A stretch of 41,100 nucleotides of DNA from Ulvibacterium sp039819225 (GCA_039819225.1 JBCBSN010000005.1:1-41100), one strand, 5' to 3'. Positions 8,209-19,000 are shown, numbered from the stretch's first letter. The notes: generated from the letters alone by a model not told the origin. Program-made: numbers and translations.

Positions 8209-9789
8209 ATGCGTAACCTTAAACTCTTTTCACTTGTTATTTTTGGAAGTTTATTCTTCTCATGCACCCAAAAACCCAAAAAAGAAAAACCATCCGAAAG
8301 ACCCAATATTCTTTTCTGTATTGCGGATGACGCTTCCTTTCCTCATATGGGTGCCTATGGAACGCAATGGGTAAAAACCCCAGGGTTTGATCGTGTGGCC
8401 GGGGAAGGTCTGCTTTTTACACGGGCCTACACCCCAAATGCCAAGTGTGCACCCTCCCGCTCGGCCATTTTGACCGGGCGCAATTCCTGGCAATTGGAAG
8501 AAGCTGCCAACCACTGGAACAACTTTCCGAAAAAATTCCCAACCTATGTAGAGGTGTTGGGCAAAAACGGATATGCCACCGGATATACGGGCAAGGGTTG
8601 GGGACCTGGTATACCCGGAGAGCATAACGGTCGCCCGCGCCAACTTACCGGAAAGGCATACAAAAGTATTATGGAAGAGCCCCCTACAAGTAAAATCTCC
8701 GGCATTGATTATAGCGCTAACTTTAAAACTTTCTTGGACAGCGCCTCTACCCGTCCATGGGCTTTTTGGTATGGCGGCTACGAACCCCATCGCGCCTATG
8801 CTTATGGAACTGGTGTACAAGTGGGCAATAAGGCCCTAACAGATATTGATCAGGTTCCTTCGTTTTGGCCGGATAACGAAATAGTTCGCAACGATATTTT
8901 GGATTACGCCTTGGAAATAGAGCATTTTGACCGGCATCTGATGGCAATGATACAGCTTTTGGAGGATAGCGGGCAGCTGGACAATACCTTGATCGTGGTA
9001 ACCTCGGATAATGGCATGCCTTTCCCACGTGTTAAGGGGCAGGAGTACGAACTCTCCAACCATATGCCCTTGGCCCTAATGTGGCCCAAAGGTATAGAAC
9101 AACCCGGAAGGATTATCGAGGACTACGTGAGCTTCATCGATTTGGCCCCTACTTTTTTGGAAGTTGCCGGTTTGGAATGGTCCAAAACCAAAATGGAGCC
9201 CGGCCCGGGGAATAGTTTGATGTCCTTTTTTAAGGAAGAAAGCCAAACCCAAAATCCCCAACGGGACTTTGTAGTCATCGGAAAGGAAAGGCATGACATT
9301 GGAAGACCGAACGATGCGGGATACCCCATTCGCGGAATTTTTAAGAACGATTACCTATACATAAAAAATTTTGAACCCTCTCGATGGCCCGCGGGCAACC
9401 CCGAAACAGGATACCTTAACACGGACGGATCACCCACAAAAACCCAGATTTTGGAAATGCGCAGAAATGGTGAAAACAAGGAGTACTGGAAGGCCAATTT
9501 CGGTAAGCGACCTTTGGAGGAACTTTACCATGTATTAGAAGATCCTATGTGCATGGAAAATTTGATTCATTTCCCGGAAATGGATTCCATTAAAACCGAA
9601 CTTTCAACCTTGTTGGCCAAAACCCTTAAGGAACAGAACGATCCTAGGATTTTGGGTAAGGGAGCCATTTTTGAAGCTTACCCCTATATGGGTAAGGAGT
9701 CTCATTTTTACGAAAGGTTTCAAAAAGGTGAAAAGATACAAACCGGTTGGGTTAACGATACCGATTTTGAAACGGGAAAAATGGAGTAA
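8209..9789 (+). CDS. Sulfatase lipoprotein (type I, formylglycine)
   Basis: A 526-residue type I sulfatase that hydrolyses sulfate esters or sulfamates. A lipoprotein signal peptide ends at Cys19 (SLFFSC). The alkaline-phosphatase-like metal site begins with NILFCIADD (Asp40, Asp41). The maturation motif is C80-A-P-S-R84 in NAKCAPSRSAILTGR, where Cys becomes formylglycine. Further metal ligands are in VVTSDNG. The ADDASFPHMGAYG wording resembles heparan N-sulfatase-like sulfatases (SulfAtlas S1_8 as I recall it), but the substrate cannot be fixed. The open frame runs upstream to 8113, and ATG 8209 is chosen because the signal peptide starts there. It precedes the lacI-susCD block, consistent with attack on a sulfated glycan. 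Confidence 0.9.
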   Translation: MRNLKLFSLVIFGSLFFSCTQKPKKEKPSERPNILFCIADDASFPHMGAYGTQWVKTPGFDRVAGEGLLFTRAYTPNAKCAPSRSAILTGRNSWQLEEAANHWNNFPKKFPTYVEVLGKNGYATGYTGKGWGPGIPGEHNGRPRQLTGKAYKSIMEEPPTSKISGIDYSANFKTFLDSASTRPWAFWYGGYEPHRAYAYGTGVQVGNKALTDIDQVPSFWPDNEIVRNDILDYALEIEHFDRHLMAMIQLLEDSGQLDNTLIVVTSDNGMPFPRVKGQEYELSNHMPLALMWPKGIEQPGRIIEDYVSFIDLAPTFLEVAGLEWSKTKMEPGPGNSLMSFFKEESQTQNPQRDFVVIGKERHDIGRPNDAGYPIRGIFKNDYLYIKNFEPSRWPAGNPETGYLNTDGSPTKTQILEMRRNGENKEYWKANFGKRPLEELYHVLEDPMCMENLIHFPEMDSIKTELSTLLAKTLKEQNDPRILGKGAIFEAYPYMGKESHFYERFQKGEKIQTGWVNDTDFETGKME

Positions 9790-9991
9790 TCCCCGAGAAA
9801 TGTAAGCAGAAATAGAAACAGAGGAGTCTATCCTGGGATGTATCAGGGGTTATGCCAAAAATGGTAAATCGGTTATCCACACCTTACGTCTATAGGTAAC
9901 CGTCGACTTGAATAACACGAAAAATTATGTTAAATTAAGTTAAAATCTTTTATCTTTATGCAAATGAAACGAAGCTTCATTTGCATAAAGA
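9790..9991 (+). other. Intergenic region between sulfatase and lacI-type gene
   Basis: A 202-base gap. It contains a near-palindrome (CGGTTATCC at 9871-9879 against AGGTAACCG around 9894-9902), one perfect DnaA-box string TTATCCACA at 9873-9881 that is probably chance, an AT-rich run (9925-9955) and the 15-bp inverted repeat described separately. No small ORF was convincing. Confidence 0.5.
9954..9990. promoter_or_regulatory. Perfect 15-bp inverted repeat, likely operator or leader hairpin
   Basis: CTTTATGCAAATGAA at 9954-9968 and its exact reverse complement at 9976-9990 flank a 7-base spacer (ACGAAGC). The right arm ends 1 base before the ATG at 9992. A weak -7 box TATCTTTA (9951-9958) overlaps the left arm, so the repeat covers the likely transcription start. 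A regulator bound here, probably the LacI-type protein itself, would block its own gene. As RNA the same repeat would make a strong hairpin over the start codon region. Either way it is a plausible autoregulatory site. Confidence 0.6.
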
Positions 9992-11032
9992 ATGGACACA
10001 AGAAAGTATACAATTAAGGATATCGCCGAATTTGCAGGGGTTTCCAAGGGAACCGTTGACCGCGTACTACATAAAAGAGGAAGGGTTTCTCAGGATGCCT
10101 TTCAAAAGGTGGACAGCGTACTGAAGCGCATAGATTACAGACCTAATCCCATAGCAAGAAATCTCAAAAACAACAAAACCTATAAAATAGGTGTTGTACT
10201 GCCCGATCATGAAATAGATCCCTATTGGCTTCCAGCTCTTGAAGGTGCCAGGGAGGCCGCAAAAGAATTTGGCCGTTTTGGGGTTGTAGTCGAAGAATAT
10301 AGCTATAATCCATACAAAAGTGATGACTTTATCCAAAAATCAGATCTGGCCCTACACCCTAAGCCAGATGCGCTTCTTGTTGTACCTATATTTCATAAGG
10401 AGTCCCTTAAAGTATTTCAACGCTGTAGGGAAAAAGGCATTCTGTTGGCTTCCTTTAATAATCACATCGACGCACTGAGCATAGAGAACTTCATTGGCCA
10501 GGATCTGGTACAGACCGGAAGGGTTGCGGCCAATCTCATAGACAAGATAACCGTTGCCGAAACGCAAATCGCGATTATACATATTAATGAAGAACTCCAC
10601 ATGCGGCAAAAGGAAATCGGCTTTCGTGATTACTTTAAGGAAAAGAAAGAAAACACAAAAAAAATAATTACCTATAACCTCACGGCGGATGGCACCGGAC
10701 GTTTTAAAACCGGGTTTACCCTTTTCTTGGAAAGCCATCCCCATATTGGGGCATTCTTCGTAACCAATTCCAAGGCGCATTTGTTAGTTTCCTTTCTTCA
10801 AAAAGATAGAAGGACTTATACTATGGTGGGCTACGACCTATTGGAACAAAATCTTAAACACCTGAAAAAGAAAAGAATAGATTTCCTAATACATCAAAAA
10901 CCTAAACGCCAGGCCTATCTAGGTATTGGTAACCTTGCCGAACACTTTTTATTTCAGAAACAATTGCCCAGCCAAGAACTGCTCCCAATAGACATCGTTA
11001 CCTCCGAAAACTACAAGTACCACCTACGGTAA
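9992..11032 (+). CDS. LacI-family transcriptional regulator
   Basis: A 346-residue LacI/GalR-type regulator. The N-terminal helix-turn-helix is at about residues 7-27 (YTIKDIAEFAGVSKGTVDRV), with the hinge helix near YRPNPIARNLKNNK. A periplasmic-binding-protein-like effector domain (about 65-346) begins with TYKIGVVLPD and binds a sugar ligand. LacI-type proteins in Bacteroidota often control neighbouring SusCD and glycan enzymes. Here it lies between the sulfatase and susC, facing susC, with palindromic candidate operators both before its own start and before susC. The effector is probably a breakdown product of the glycan; this is inferred. Confidence 0.92.
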   Translation: MDTRKYTIKDIAEFAGVSKGTVDRVLHKRGRVSQDAFQKVDSVLKRIDYRPNPIARNLKNNKTYKIGVVLPDHEIDPYWLPALEGAREAAKEFGRFGVVVEEYSYNPYKSDDFIQKSDLALHPKPDALLVVPIFHKESLKVFQRCREKGILLASFNNHIDALSIENFIGQDLVQTGRVAANLIDKITVAETQIAIIHINEELHMRQKEIGFRDYFKEKKENTKKIITYNLTADGTGRFKTGFTLFLESHPHIGAFFVTNSKAHLLVSFLQKDRRTYTMVGYDLLEQNLKHLKKKRIDFLIHQKPKRQAYLGIGNLAEHFLFQKQLPSQELLPIDIVTSENYKYHLR

Positions 11033-11083
11033 AAAACCATTACCATTTTACTAAATTTAACATAAGATCCCTAAGATTTTGTC

Positions 11084-11109
11084 AATGTGTTCGAGCACAT
11101 TTTTTTTTC
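11084..11109 (+). promoter_or_regulatory. Palindrome plus T-run: LacI-type operator and/or terminator
   Basis: AATGTGTTCGAGCACATT (11084-11101) is an 18-bp palindrome with only one mismatched pair and a central CG, the general look of LacI-family operators. It is followed by a run of nine T (11100-11108), so as RNA it also looks like a weak intrinsic terminator of the upstream regulator gene (6-bp stem, AT-rich). It lies about 95 bases before the susC ATG. Both readings are possible and do not exclude each other. Confidence 0.5.
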
Positions 11110-11196
11110 AGTCTTATTGTTTTATTAAAAAAATAGTTTAAATTCACATGTTATTAAGAAAATGTTAAACTAACTCACTATTGAAAAACTAACATT

Positions 11197-14100
11197 ATGA
11201 CTAGAAAATTGCTTGTATTTCTTGTGGTGGTATTGGGATCATATCCCTTATTGGCACAAAGAACCGTATCCGGTACAGTTACCGATGCGACGGACGGATC
11301 CCCATTACCAGGGGTCAATGTTGTGGAAAAGGGAACTTCTAACGGAACCTCCACGGATTTTGATGGGAACTATACCATAGAGGTGGCCAGTGATGCTTCG
11401 GTCCTCACTTTTTCATCTTTGGGCTACTCCGCCAAAGATGTCTCTGTAGCTGGGCAATCCACCATAAACACTTCTCTTGAGGAAGATGCCGAACAATTGG
11501 GCGAGGTAGTGGTTACCGCACTGGGTATTAGCAAGGACCAACGTAAGATAGGTTATGCCGTTACCGAAGTAGCCGGGGCAAGCCTTACCCAGGCACGGGA
11601 GGTAAACGTGGCCAACTCCCTTGCAGGGCGCGTAGCGGGGGTACAGATTTCTTCGACGAGTAGTGGGCCAGGGGGAACCTCTCAAATTAACTTACGTGGA
11701 ATATCCAGTATTACAGGAGCTGGTTCTCCTCTAATCGTGATAGACGGGGTTCCAATGGATAACACCCAGCGAGGTAGTGCCAGTCAATGGGGTGGTAGCG
11801 ATGGTGGTGATGGTATCAGTAATATTAACCCCGACGATATCGAAAACATGACCGTACTTAAGGGCCAATCCGCTTCAGCACTTTATGGGTCGCGGGCGTC
11901 CAACGGAGTTATTATTATTACTTCAAAAAAAGGAAAGAAAGGAGGGGATTGGGATATTTCCTATAATTCCAACTTTGTGGCGGAACAAGCGGTAGACCTT
12001 ACCGATTTTCAAGAACAATACGGGCAGGGAAGAAACGGATTAAAACCCGGATCGGCCACCGAGGCCCGTACCACGGCCCGTTTTGCCTGGGGAGCCCAGT
12101 TGGATGGTAGTGATGTCCCCCGTTATGACGGAGGCACGGCACAATATAGCCTAACAGATAATCGCTATATCGATTACTATAGAACCGGAAGCCAATTTAC
12201 TAACAGTGTTTCCGTATCTAGAGGTTTGGGCAACGGATCTTTCCGTGCATCAGGTGCCTTCTTGGATGCCAATGCCATAGTCCCCAATAACGATTACCAG
12301 CGCTATAACTTTAATGTGAACGCTACTCAAGACATTACTGATCGGCTTAATGTATCGGCAAATATTACCTATGTAAACGAAATTAGAGATAACATTCCGA
12401 ACTTAAGTGATGGGCCTAGGAATCCCAATAACTTTTTATTCCTGGCACCTAATATAGACCACAATATTTACGATCCTGGATTTGATCCGGTTACGGGAGA
12501 AGAAATCGTGTTTAGCGATGATATTTTTGTGACCAATCCCTATTTTTTGGCCAATCAAGGGGTACATGAACGGAATCGTAAGCGTCTCATTTCTTTCTTG
12601 TCTGCCAAATATAACTTTACGGATCGTATCTATGCCATGGTCCGGACCGGGAACGATGTAGCTAATGAGACTTTTCTGGATGTGGAGCCTTGGGGCTTGG
12701 CCTATACCCGTAATCGTAGGGGTAATCTTGTGGGGCAGGGACAAAGCGAGCGTTCAGAATTTAATTTGGAAGGTCTTTTATCCGGAAGTTTTTCATTAAG
12801 TCAGGATTTGGAATTGGATGCCCTCGTTGGAGCGAATTTACGCAAAAATCAGTTTGAGACGGTATCACAGGGAGGGACGGAATTTGTACTACCCTATTTA
12901 TATACCATTTTTAATACGGTGGATATCCGAAGGAACAACAATAGTTATGACTTTAATAAGCGTGAGGTACAGTCTGCCTATTATTCCTTGGATTTTAGTT
13001 ATAAACGTTTTTTGACCTTGACTACCACGGGACGATATGACACCTATTCTTCGCTCCCTGAGGGGAACCGGTCCCTATTTGTTCCCTCCATCACTGGGGC
13101 TTTTACTTTTACGGAATTTGCGAACTGGGATGCACTTAGCTATGGAAAGTTTAGGGCCTCTTATGCACAGACAAGTGGTGAAGCACTAGATCCTTACATT
13201 GACAGGCTTTATTTTAATTCTGGAAATACCTTTAATGGGATTCCCACAGGATCTTCCCCGTTGCGATTGCCTAACCAACTTCAACCGTTTACTACCGATG
13301 AAATCGAGGTGGGACTAGACCTTAAATTTTTTAACAATAGGCTGGGCTTGGATATTGCTTATTTTAGAAAAGAGACCAAAGATGAGATTATCCAAACCGA
13401 TTTTAGTAGAGCATCCGGTTTTAGGAATGGCGATTTGGCCACAGGTTCTATCCGTAACCAAGGCCTGGAATTACTGCTGACAGCAACTCCCGTCCAGACG
13501 GAGAACTTTGCCTGGAATAGCTCTTTTAACCTAACTAGTTTAGAGAATGAGGTTCTAAAAACCGACAATGATGGCAATAACATCCTGAGAGGACAAAATA
13601 GGGCCACTTTGGGTAATGCCAGGACCGCTTTTATTGAGGGAGAGGCCGGTCCCCAAATTTTGGCCTTTGACTATGCCCGCAATGCGGATGGCACCATTCA
13701 ACATGATGCCGATGGCCTTCCTGTTCGAGGGGAATTCACATCTTTTGGTTCGGTGGTACCGACACTTTATGGAGGTTGGAACAATGAATTCAATTATAAG
13801 GGCTTTAATCTCTCCTTCCTCATTGACTATAGTTTTGGAAATAAAGTGCTTTCCGCTACGGAATTCTATTCTACCTTCCGAGGCTTGCACCAACAGACCC
13901 TAAATGGTAGGGAAGGCGGCGTTACCAATAATGGGGTTACCGTTCCTGCCGAACAATACTATCAGGAATTGGCACAACGGATAACGGGCACCAGCGTGGT
14001 AGACGGCGATTTTATTAAATTACGCCAAATTATTTTGGGATACTCTTTCCCCTCCAAAATCTTTGAAGGCAACAAGGTCTTAAAAGGAATTAATGTATCC

Positions 14101-14256
14101 TTTGTGGCTCGAAATTTGGCCATCCTCCATCGTAAGGCCGACAATATTGACCCTGAAAACGGTTTTGGTAGTAATGTAGGCTTTCTAGGGATAGAGGGGA
14201 CCAGTCTGCCCTTTACCCGAACTTTCGGATTAAACGCGAACTTTAAATTAAAATAG
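11197..14256 (+). CDS. susC: SusC/RagA TonB-linked outer membrane transporter
   Basis: A 1019-residue outer-membrane TonB-dependent transporter. Signal peptide residues 1-20 (ending PLLAQ), then a carboxypeptidase-D-regulatory-like domain at about 21-110 (RTVSGTVTDATDGSPLPGVN). The plug domain is at about 115-245, with LRGISSITGAGSPLIVIDG and the SusC hallmark SALYGSRASNGVIIITSKKG. The remainder is a 22-strand barrel ending in FGLNANFKLK with an aromatic/hydrophobic terminal strand. It imports oligosaccharides captured by the SusD partner, powered by TonB-ExbBD. susD begins 2 bases after the stop, so they are co-transcribed. Control by the upstream LacI-type gene is inferred from the palindrome at 11084. 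Confidence 0.95.
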   Translation: MTRKLLVFLVVVLGSYPLLAQRTVSGTVTDATDGSPLPGVNVVEKGTSNGTSTDFDGNYTIEVASDASVLTFSSLGYSAKDVSVAGQSTINTSLEEDAEQLGEVVVTALGISKDQRKIGYAVTEVAGASLTQAREVNVANSLAGRVAGVQISSTSSGPGGTSQINLRGISSITGAGSPLIVIDGVPMDNTQRGSASQWGGSDGGDGISNINPDDIENMTVLKGQSASALYGSRASNGVIIITSKKGKKGGDWDISYNSNFVAEQAVDLTDFQEQYGQGRNGLKPGSATEARTTARFAWGAQLDGSDVPRYDGGTAQYSLTDNRYIDYYRTGSQFTNSVSVSRGLGNGSFRASGAFLDANAIVPNNDYQRYNFNVNATQDITDRLNVSANITYVNEIRDNIPNLSDGPRNPNNFLFLAPNIDHNIYDPGFDPVTGEEIVFSDDIFVTNPYFLANQGVHERNRKRLISFLSAKYNFTDRIYAMVRTGNDVANETFLDVEPWGLAYTRNRRGNLVGQGQSERSEFNLEGLLSGSFSLSQDLELDALVGANLRKNQFETVSQGGTEFVLPYLYTIFNTVDIRRNNNSYDFNKREVQSAYYSLDFSYKRFLTLTTTGRYDTYSSLPEGNRSLFVPSITGAFTFTEFANWDALSYGKFRASYAQTSGEALDPYIDRLYFNSGNTFNGIPTGSSPLRLPNQLQPFTTDEIEVGLDLKFFNNRLGLDIAYFRKETKDEIIQTDFSRASGFRNGDLATGSIRNQGLELLLTATPVQTENFAWNSSFNLTSLENEVLKTDNDGNNILRGQNRATLGNARTAFIEGEAGPQILAFDYARNADGTIQHDADGLPVRGEFTSFGSVVPTLYGGWNNEFNYKGFNLSFLIDYSFGNKVLSATEFYSTFRGLHQQTLNGREGGVTNNGVTVPAEQYYQELAQRITGTSVVDGDFIKLRQIILGYSFPSKIFEGNKVLKGINVSFVARNLAILHRKADNIDPENGFGSNVGFLGIEGTSLPFTRTFGLNANFKLK

Positions 14257-14258
14257 TT

Positions 14259-15854
14259 ATGAAAAAATATTTGAGCATAATATTAATGGGTCTTTTGATC
14301 TTCTCCTGTGAGGATGATTTTAATGAGATCAATACGGATCCCAACCGTTCGGATGCCGGGACTTTTGACGCCAACTTGATTTTGGGTGAAGTATTGGCTC
14401 AGAGGGCACGAAATTCCACAGGGTACGCTGGGTCTATTTTGTTTCAAAGTATGTGGACCCAAAGTATGGCCTCCACCTCTTCTGGAGGGGCTAACTATTA
14501 CTCCAACGCGGACAAATACGTACCTTCTAGTAGTACGGTATCTTATATCCAAGGTGTATGGAACGGCAATTACGAAGCAGCCTCTAGGGCCTTTCAAATG
14601 AAAAAGTTAACGCAAGATGACCCTAACTTATCTAATCTGGGACATGTCGCGGATATCATGAGGGTACTTTTGCTAGGGTTTGTTACCGATATTTATGGAG
14701 ATGCCCCCTATTCTGAGGCATTGCAGGGGGAAGATGGGATTACACGCCCAGTTTATGATGCGCAACAAGCTTTTTACAATGCGATGTTGGCTGATTTGGA
14801 AACTGCTGCCCTTGGATTGGATGCTTCTGGCCCTGCCCCTACTAATGATCCCTTATATGATGGGGATGTGGAAAAGTGGCGAAAATTAGCCTATTCTTTT
14901 ATGTTAAAGCACGCTTCCCGTTTGATCAATGCGGATCCGGCCACGGCCCAAGAATATATGTCTAAGGCTATAGCGGGAGGCATTTTTGAAGGCCCAGAGG
15001 ATGAGGCGGTACTGCCAATGGATCCTGTTTTTTTCCGCAACCGCAACGCAGAAGCCCTAAATACGGTTGACGACCTTTATGAAGTTCGTTGGAGCAATAT
15101 CATGATCGATTATCTTATTGCGAACAACGATCCGAGACTTGGTATTGTAGCAGAGATTCCTCCGGCTGGGATAACCGCAAACTTTGATCCCAACTTAGTG
15201 GGAGATTCTGATACTGCTATCCAAATAGGGATGCCCAACGGTTTTGACCTTAATGGGGGTGGGACGGATATTACCAATGAACCCAATTATCCCGGACCTA
15301 CAGGAGCCGGAGACGATGCAGCACCTATCGGGGCTTATTCTAGGCCTACCGCAATGTATCGGAATTTGGGGGCACCTACATTCCTATTGACCTATGGGGA
15401 ACTGCAATTGATTCTTGCGGATGCTGCCGTACGCGGGTTTACTACACCATCTTCCGCGGCCGTTCATTATGCCAATGGGCTTACCGGAGCCATGCAGTCC
15501 ATGGCCAGTTATGGAGATTCAGCTGTAATTCCTGATGGGGATATTGCGGCCTATGTGGCGGCCAACCCCTTGGATACCAGTTCAGAAGCGGCTTCCTTGG
15601 AACAAATTAATTGGCAGTTTTGGGCCTCTACCGGACTGATGTTCAATTTTGTGGAAACCTGGACCAATTGGAGAAGGACGGAACTTCCCGTTTTGGATCC
15701 GGTGGATTATCCCAATAGTTTTTCCGGTGGGCAAATTCCTTTAAGGCAAGTATATCCTGCTTCGGAAACCGGAACCAATCCGGATAATTTGGCCGCTGCT
15801 ATTTCCAATATAGGCGGGGATACCTGGACTACCCGTGTTTGGTGGGACCAATAG
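14259..15854 (+). CDS. susD: SusD/RagB family nutrient-binding outer membrane lipoprotein
   Basis: A 531-residue surface lipoprotein. The lipobox LLIFSC puts the lipidated Cys at residue 17, followed by the acidic EDDFNEINTDPN. The INTDPN wording and overall pattern (ADIMRVLLLGFVTDIYGDAPYSEAL, later LLTYGELQLILADAAVRG) place it in the SusD-like 2 group rather than the starch SusD type. It forms the lid over the SusC barrel and binds the oligosaccharide before import. It is separated from susC by 2 bases and is followed by a strong terminator hairpin at 15893. Substrate is not readable from sequence. Confidence 0.95.
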   Translation: MKKYLSIILMGLLIFSCEDDFNEINTDPNRSDAGTFDANLILGEVLAQRARNSTGYAGSILFQSMWTQSMASTSSGGANYYSNADKYVPSSSTVSYIQGVWNGNYEAASRAFQMKKLTQDDPNLSNLGHVADIMRVLLLGFVTDIYGDAPYSEALQGEDGITRPVYDAQQAFYNAMLADLETAALGLDASGPAPTNDPLYDGDVEKWRKLAYSFMLKHASRLINADPATAQEYMSKAIAGGIFEGPEDEAVLPMDPVFFRNRNAEALNTVDDLYEVRWSNIMIDYLIANNDPRLGIVAEIPPAGITANFDPNLVGDSDTAIQIGMPNGFDLNGGGTDITNEPNYPGPTGAGDDAAPIGAYSRPTAMYRNLGAPTFLLTYGELQLILADAAVRGFTTPSSAAVHYANGLTGAMQSMASYGDSAVIPDGDIAAYVAANPLDTSSEAASLEQINWQFWASTGLMFNFVETWTNWRRTELPVLDPVDYPNSFSGGQIPLRQVYPASETGTNPDNLAAAISNIGGDTWTTRVWWDQ

Positions 15855-15892
15855 CATTTTGATGTAAATCATTATATTAAGTTGAGTCGGTA

Positions 15893-15924
15893 AAAGGAGG
15901 GGAAACCCTCCTTTACTGATTTTA
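15893..15924 (+). terminator. Terminator after susD
   Basis: AAAGGAGGG (15893-15901) pairs perfectly with CCCTCCTTT (15906-15914) around a GAAA tetraloop, followed by a short TTTTAT tract (15920 onward). It lies about 40 bases after the susD stop and separates susCD from the FG-GAP gene. Confidence 0.75.
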
Positions 15925-16052
15925 TATCCATAAGAATTTGTGTTAATTTGAACTCTCTTTTAACTGTTGGGAAAATCGTTCCTCAGACCAAAGCGACCCT
16001 AGTTATATTTACAATTAACAATATTGTAGTAAAAGTCCCGTATTTTAGTATC

Positions 16053-16060
16053 TATATTTT
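16053..16060 (+). promoter_or_regulatory. Weak -7 promoter box TATATTTT
   Basis: One mismatch from TAnnTTTG, 33 bases before the ATG at 16094. Since a terminator separates this gene from susD, a promoter is expected in this gap, and this is the best candidate seen. Confidence 0.3.
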
Positions 16061-16093
16061 AGCTACGCCCGTTTTAACCCACAATTGTGTACA

Positions 16094-19000
16094 ATGAAAG
16101 AGCAAGCATACTTTTTTAAATGGAGCGGCCTTCCAATGGTTGCCCTACTCTTTTCCTCTTGGCTAGGGGTAACACAACAAGTACCCAAGCGTTTTTCCCT
16201 TTTGGATGCTTCGGAGACAGGAATTACCTTTACCAATATCATTAGGGATTCCCAAGAGAAAAATTTGTTGATGTACGCCAATTTTTACGGTGGTGCCGGG
16301 GTTGGGGTCGGGGATTTTAACAACGATGGGCTTCAGGACATCTTCTTTGCAGGTAATACGGTTCCGGATAAATTGTATATGAATCAGGGAAACTTTTCAT
16401 TTAAAGATGTGACTCCCACATCTGGAATACAGGATGACGGGGGGTGGTCTACAGGGGTAACTTTGGCGGATGTAAACAATGACGGTCATCTAGATATTTA
16501 TGTGAGCCGGGAACTCTATGACGATAAGCCGGAATGGCGCACCAACCTACTCTATATTAACAAGGGGGATGGAACTTTTACGGAAAGAGCCAAGGAATTT
16601 GGAGTGGCCGATTCCCAAAGGACTAGACATGCCACTTTCTTGGATTACGATAAGGATGGACTACTTGACCTTTTTCTATTGACCCAACCGCCTAATCCGG
16701 GAAGCTATTCGAAGTTTTTTGGTACGGACCTGCAAAGTCCGGAATATCATATGACGCTTCTCAAGAATACGGGAAAGGACAGGTTTGTGGATGTTAGTGA
16801 ACAGGCCGGTGTTAAAATGACGGGCTTTCCCAATGGGGTAAGTGCCAGTGACCTAAATAATGATGGCTGGACGGATCTTTACATTGCCAATGACTTCCAG
16901 ATAGCGGATTTCCTGTTGATCAATAACCGGGACGGTACTTTTACCAACACTGTGGACCAAGCCATGAACCATATTTCATACTATAGTATGGGCGTGGATG
17001 TGGCCGATATAAACAATGATGCCCTGTTGGATGTTTTTGTGTTGGACATGGTGGCGGAAGACAACTTTAGGCAAAAGTCCAACATGAGCGGAATGAACCC
17101 TAAGGCCTTTTGGAAGGTAGTATCGGACGGGGGGCATTACCAGTATATGTACAACGCCTTACATCTTAATAATGGGAACGGCACTTTTAGCGATGTAGCC
17201 CAAATTGCGGGTATGGCGGCCACAGATTGGAGCTGGGCCAACTTAATGGCCGATTTTGACAACGATGGCCTTAAGGATGCCTTTGTCACTAATGGGCTTT
17301 TGTACGACATACGGAATACCGATGCCGATAGGAATGTGGCCGCCTACATCAATAAAATCACCTATGACTATGTGTTGAACAATCCAGATGGCGGCGATCT
17401 TAAGAGTATCTGGGAGATCTTGGATTTGGACAAGGTAATTGCTTTAATGCCTTCCCAACCTTTAAAAAATTATGTTTTTAAAAACAGGGGAGGCCTCCGT
17501 TTCAAAAAAGTAATGGATGATTGGGGACTGGATCAGGAATCATTTTCCAATGGGGCCGCCTATGCCGATTTTGACAATGATGGGGATTTGGATCTCGTGG
17601 TAAACAATATTAATTCCAAAGCCTTTGTATACCGGAACAATTCCGAAAAAATAGGTAAGGCCAATTATCTTCGCTTTGAATTAAAGGATCCTTCCCATAA
17701 ACCGGTTTTTGGTACACGGGCGTTGCTCTATTCGGGAAAGGACATACAATTGCAGGAAACTACCAACGTACGGGGTATCTATTCCACAAGCGAGGCCTTT
17801 CTACATTTTGGGCTGGGAGACCTTACAAAAGTAGATAGTGTGGCGATTACTTGGCCGGATGGGAGTAAAACCATACGTCGTAACTTGGCCGTGAACCAAA
17901 CGGTCCCATTGAATAAAGAAGATGCCCTGCAACCGGAAGCTGTGGCCCTGGCCTCAAAAACAAAAGCCCCATTTTTTATTGAAGATTCCAACTTTTTGGA
18001 ACACGCCCATACCGAAAATAGTTTTGATGACTATGCCCTACAGGTACTTTTGCCCCATAAACTTTCCCAATTTGGCCCCGCCTTGGCCCAAGGGGATATA
18101 AATAATGATGGCCTGGACGATTTTTTTGTCGGTGGGGCAACCGGTTATCCTGCAGCTCTCTATTTACAGCAGACCGATGGTTCATTTTTAAAACAGGGCG
18201 AAGATTTTTGGGGAAAGGAAAAAGGATATGAAGATGTGGATGCTCTTTTTGTGGATATCAATAACGATGGACTCCAAGATCTGTATGTAGTCAGCGGCGG
18301 AAACGAATATCCCAAAAACGATCTGCACTATGTGGATAGAGTGTATATGAATAAGGGAAATGGCAGTTTTGGCAAAGGGGCCATAGTAAATGTGCTTCCT
18401 ATGAGTGGTTCTGTAGTCAAGGCCCAGGATTATGATGAGGACGGGGATATGGACCTATTTGTGGGAGGTCGCCATGTTCCGGGAAACTATCCCCTGCCCG
18501 CCTCCAGTATGCTCTTAAAAAATGAAAACGGTCAGTTGGTGAATGCCAGCAGAAAAATGGCAAAGGGCTTTAAGGATCTGGGCATGGTCACGGATGCTAC
18601 CTGGTCCGATTATGATGATGACGGGGATATGGACCTTGTTGTTGTTGGGGAATGGATGCCCCTTACCTTCTTTAAGAATGGAGATAATGAACTCCACAAG
18701 GATACTGAAATTCGTGGTTTGGAACTTTCCAAAGGATGGTGGTTCAGCTTGGAAAAGGGTGATTTTGACGAGGATGGGGATATGGATTTTATCGCTGGGA
18801 ACCTGGGATTAAACTACAAGTATAAGACCTCTACGGAAACCCCATTCGATATTTACTTTAACGATTTTGACAAAAATGGTAGACCGGATATTGTTCTGGG
18901 TTATTACAATGAGGACAAGCATTATCCGCTGCGTGGTTTCTCCTGTTCTTCGGAACAGATTCCGCAACTAAAGGAGAAATTTAAAAAGTATGATGTGTTC

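Noticed and set aside
8260..8820. 186-codon minus-strand frame inside the sulfatase gene
   Set aside because: It overlaps the sulfatase catalytic region, which is clearly coding on the plus strand.
9873..9881. Perfect DnaA-box string TTATCCACA
   Set aside because: A single copy with no cluster, AT-rich unwinding element or replication genes nearby; such 9-mers occur by chance.
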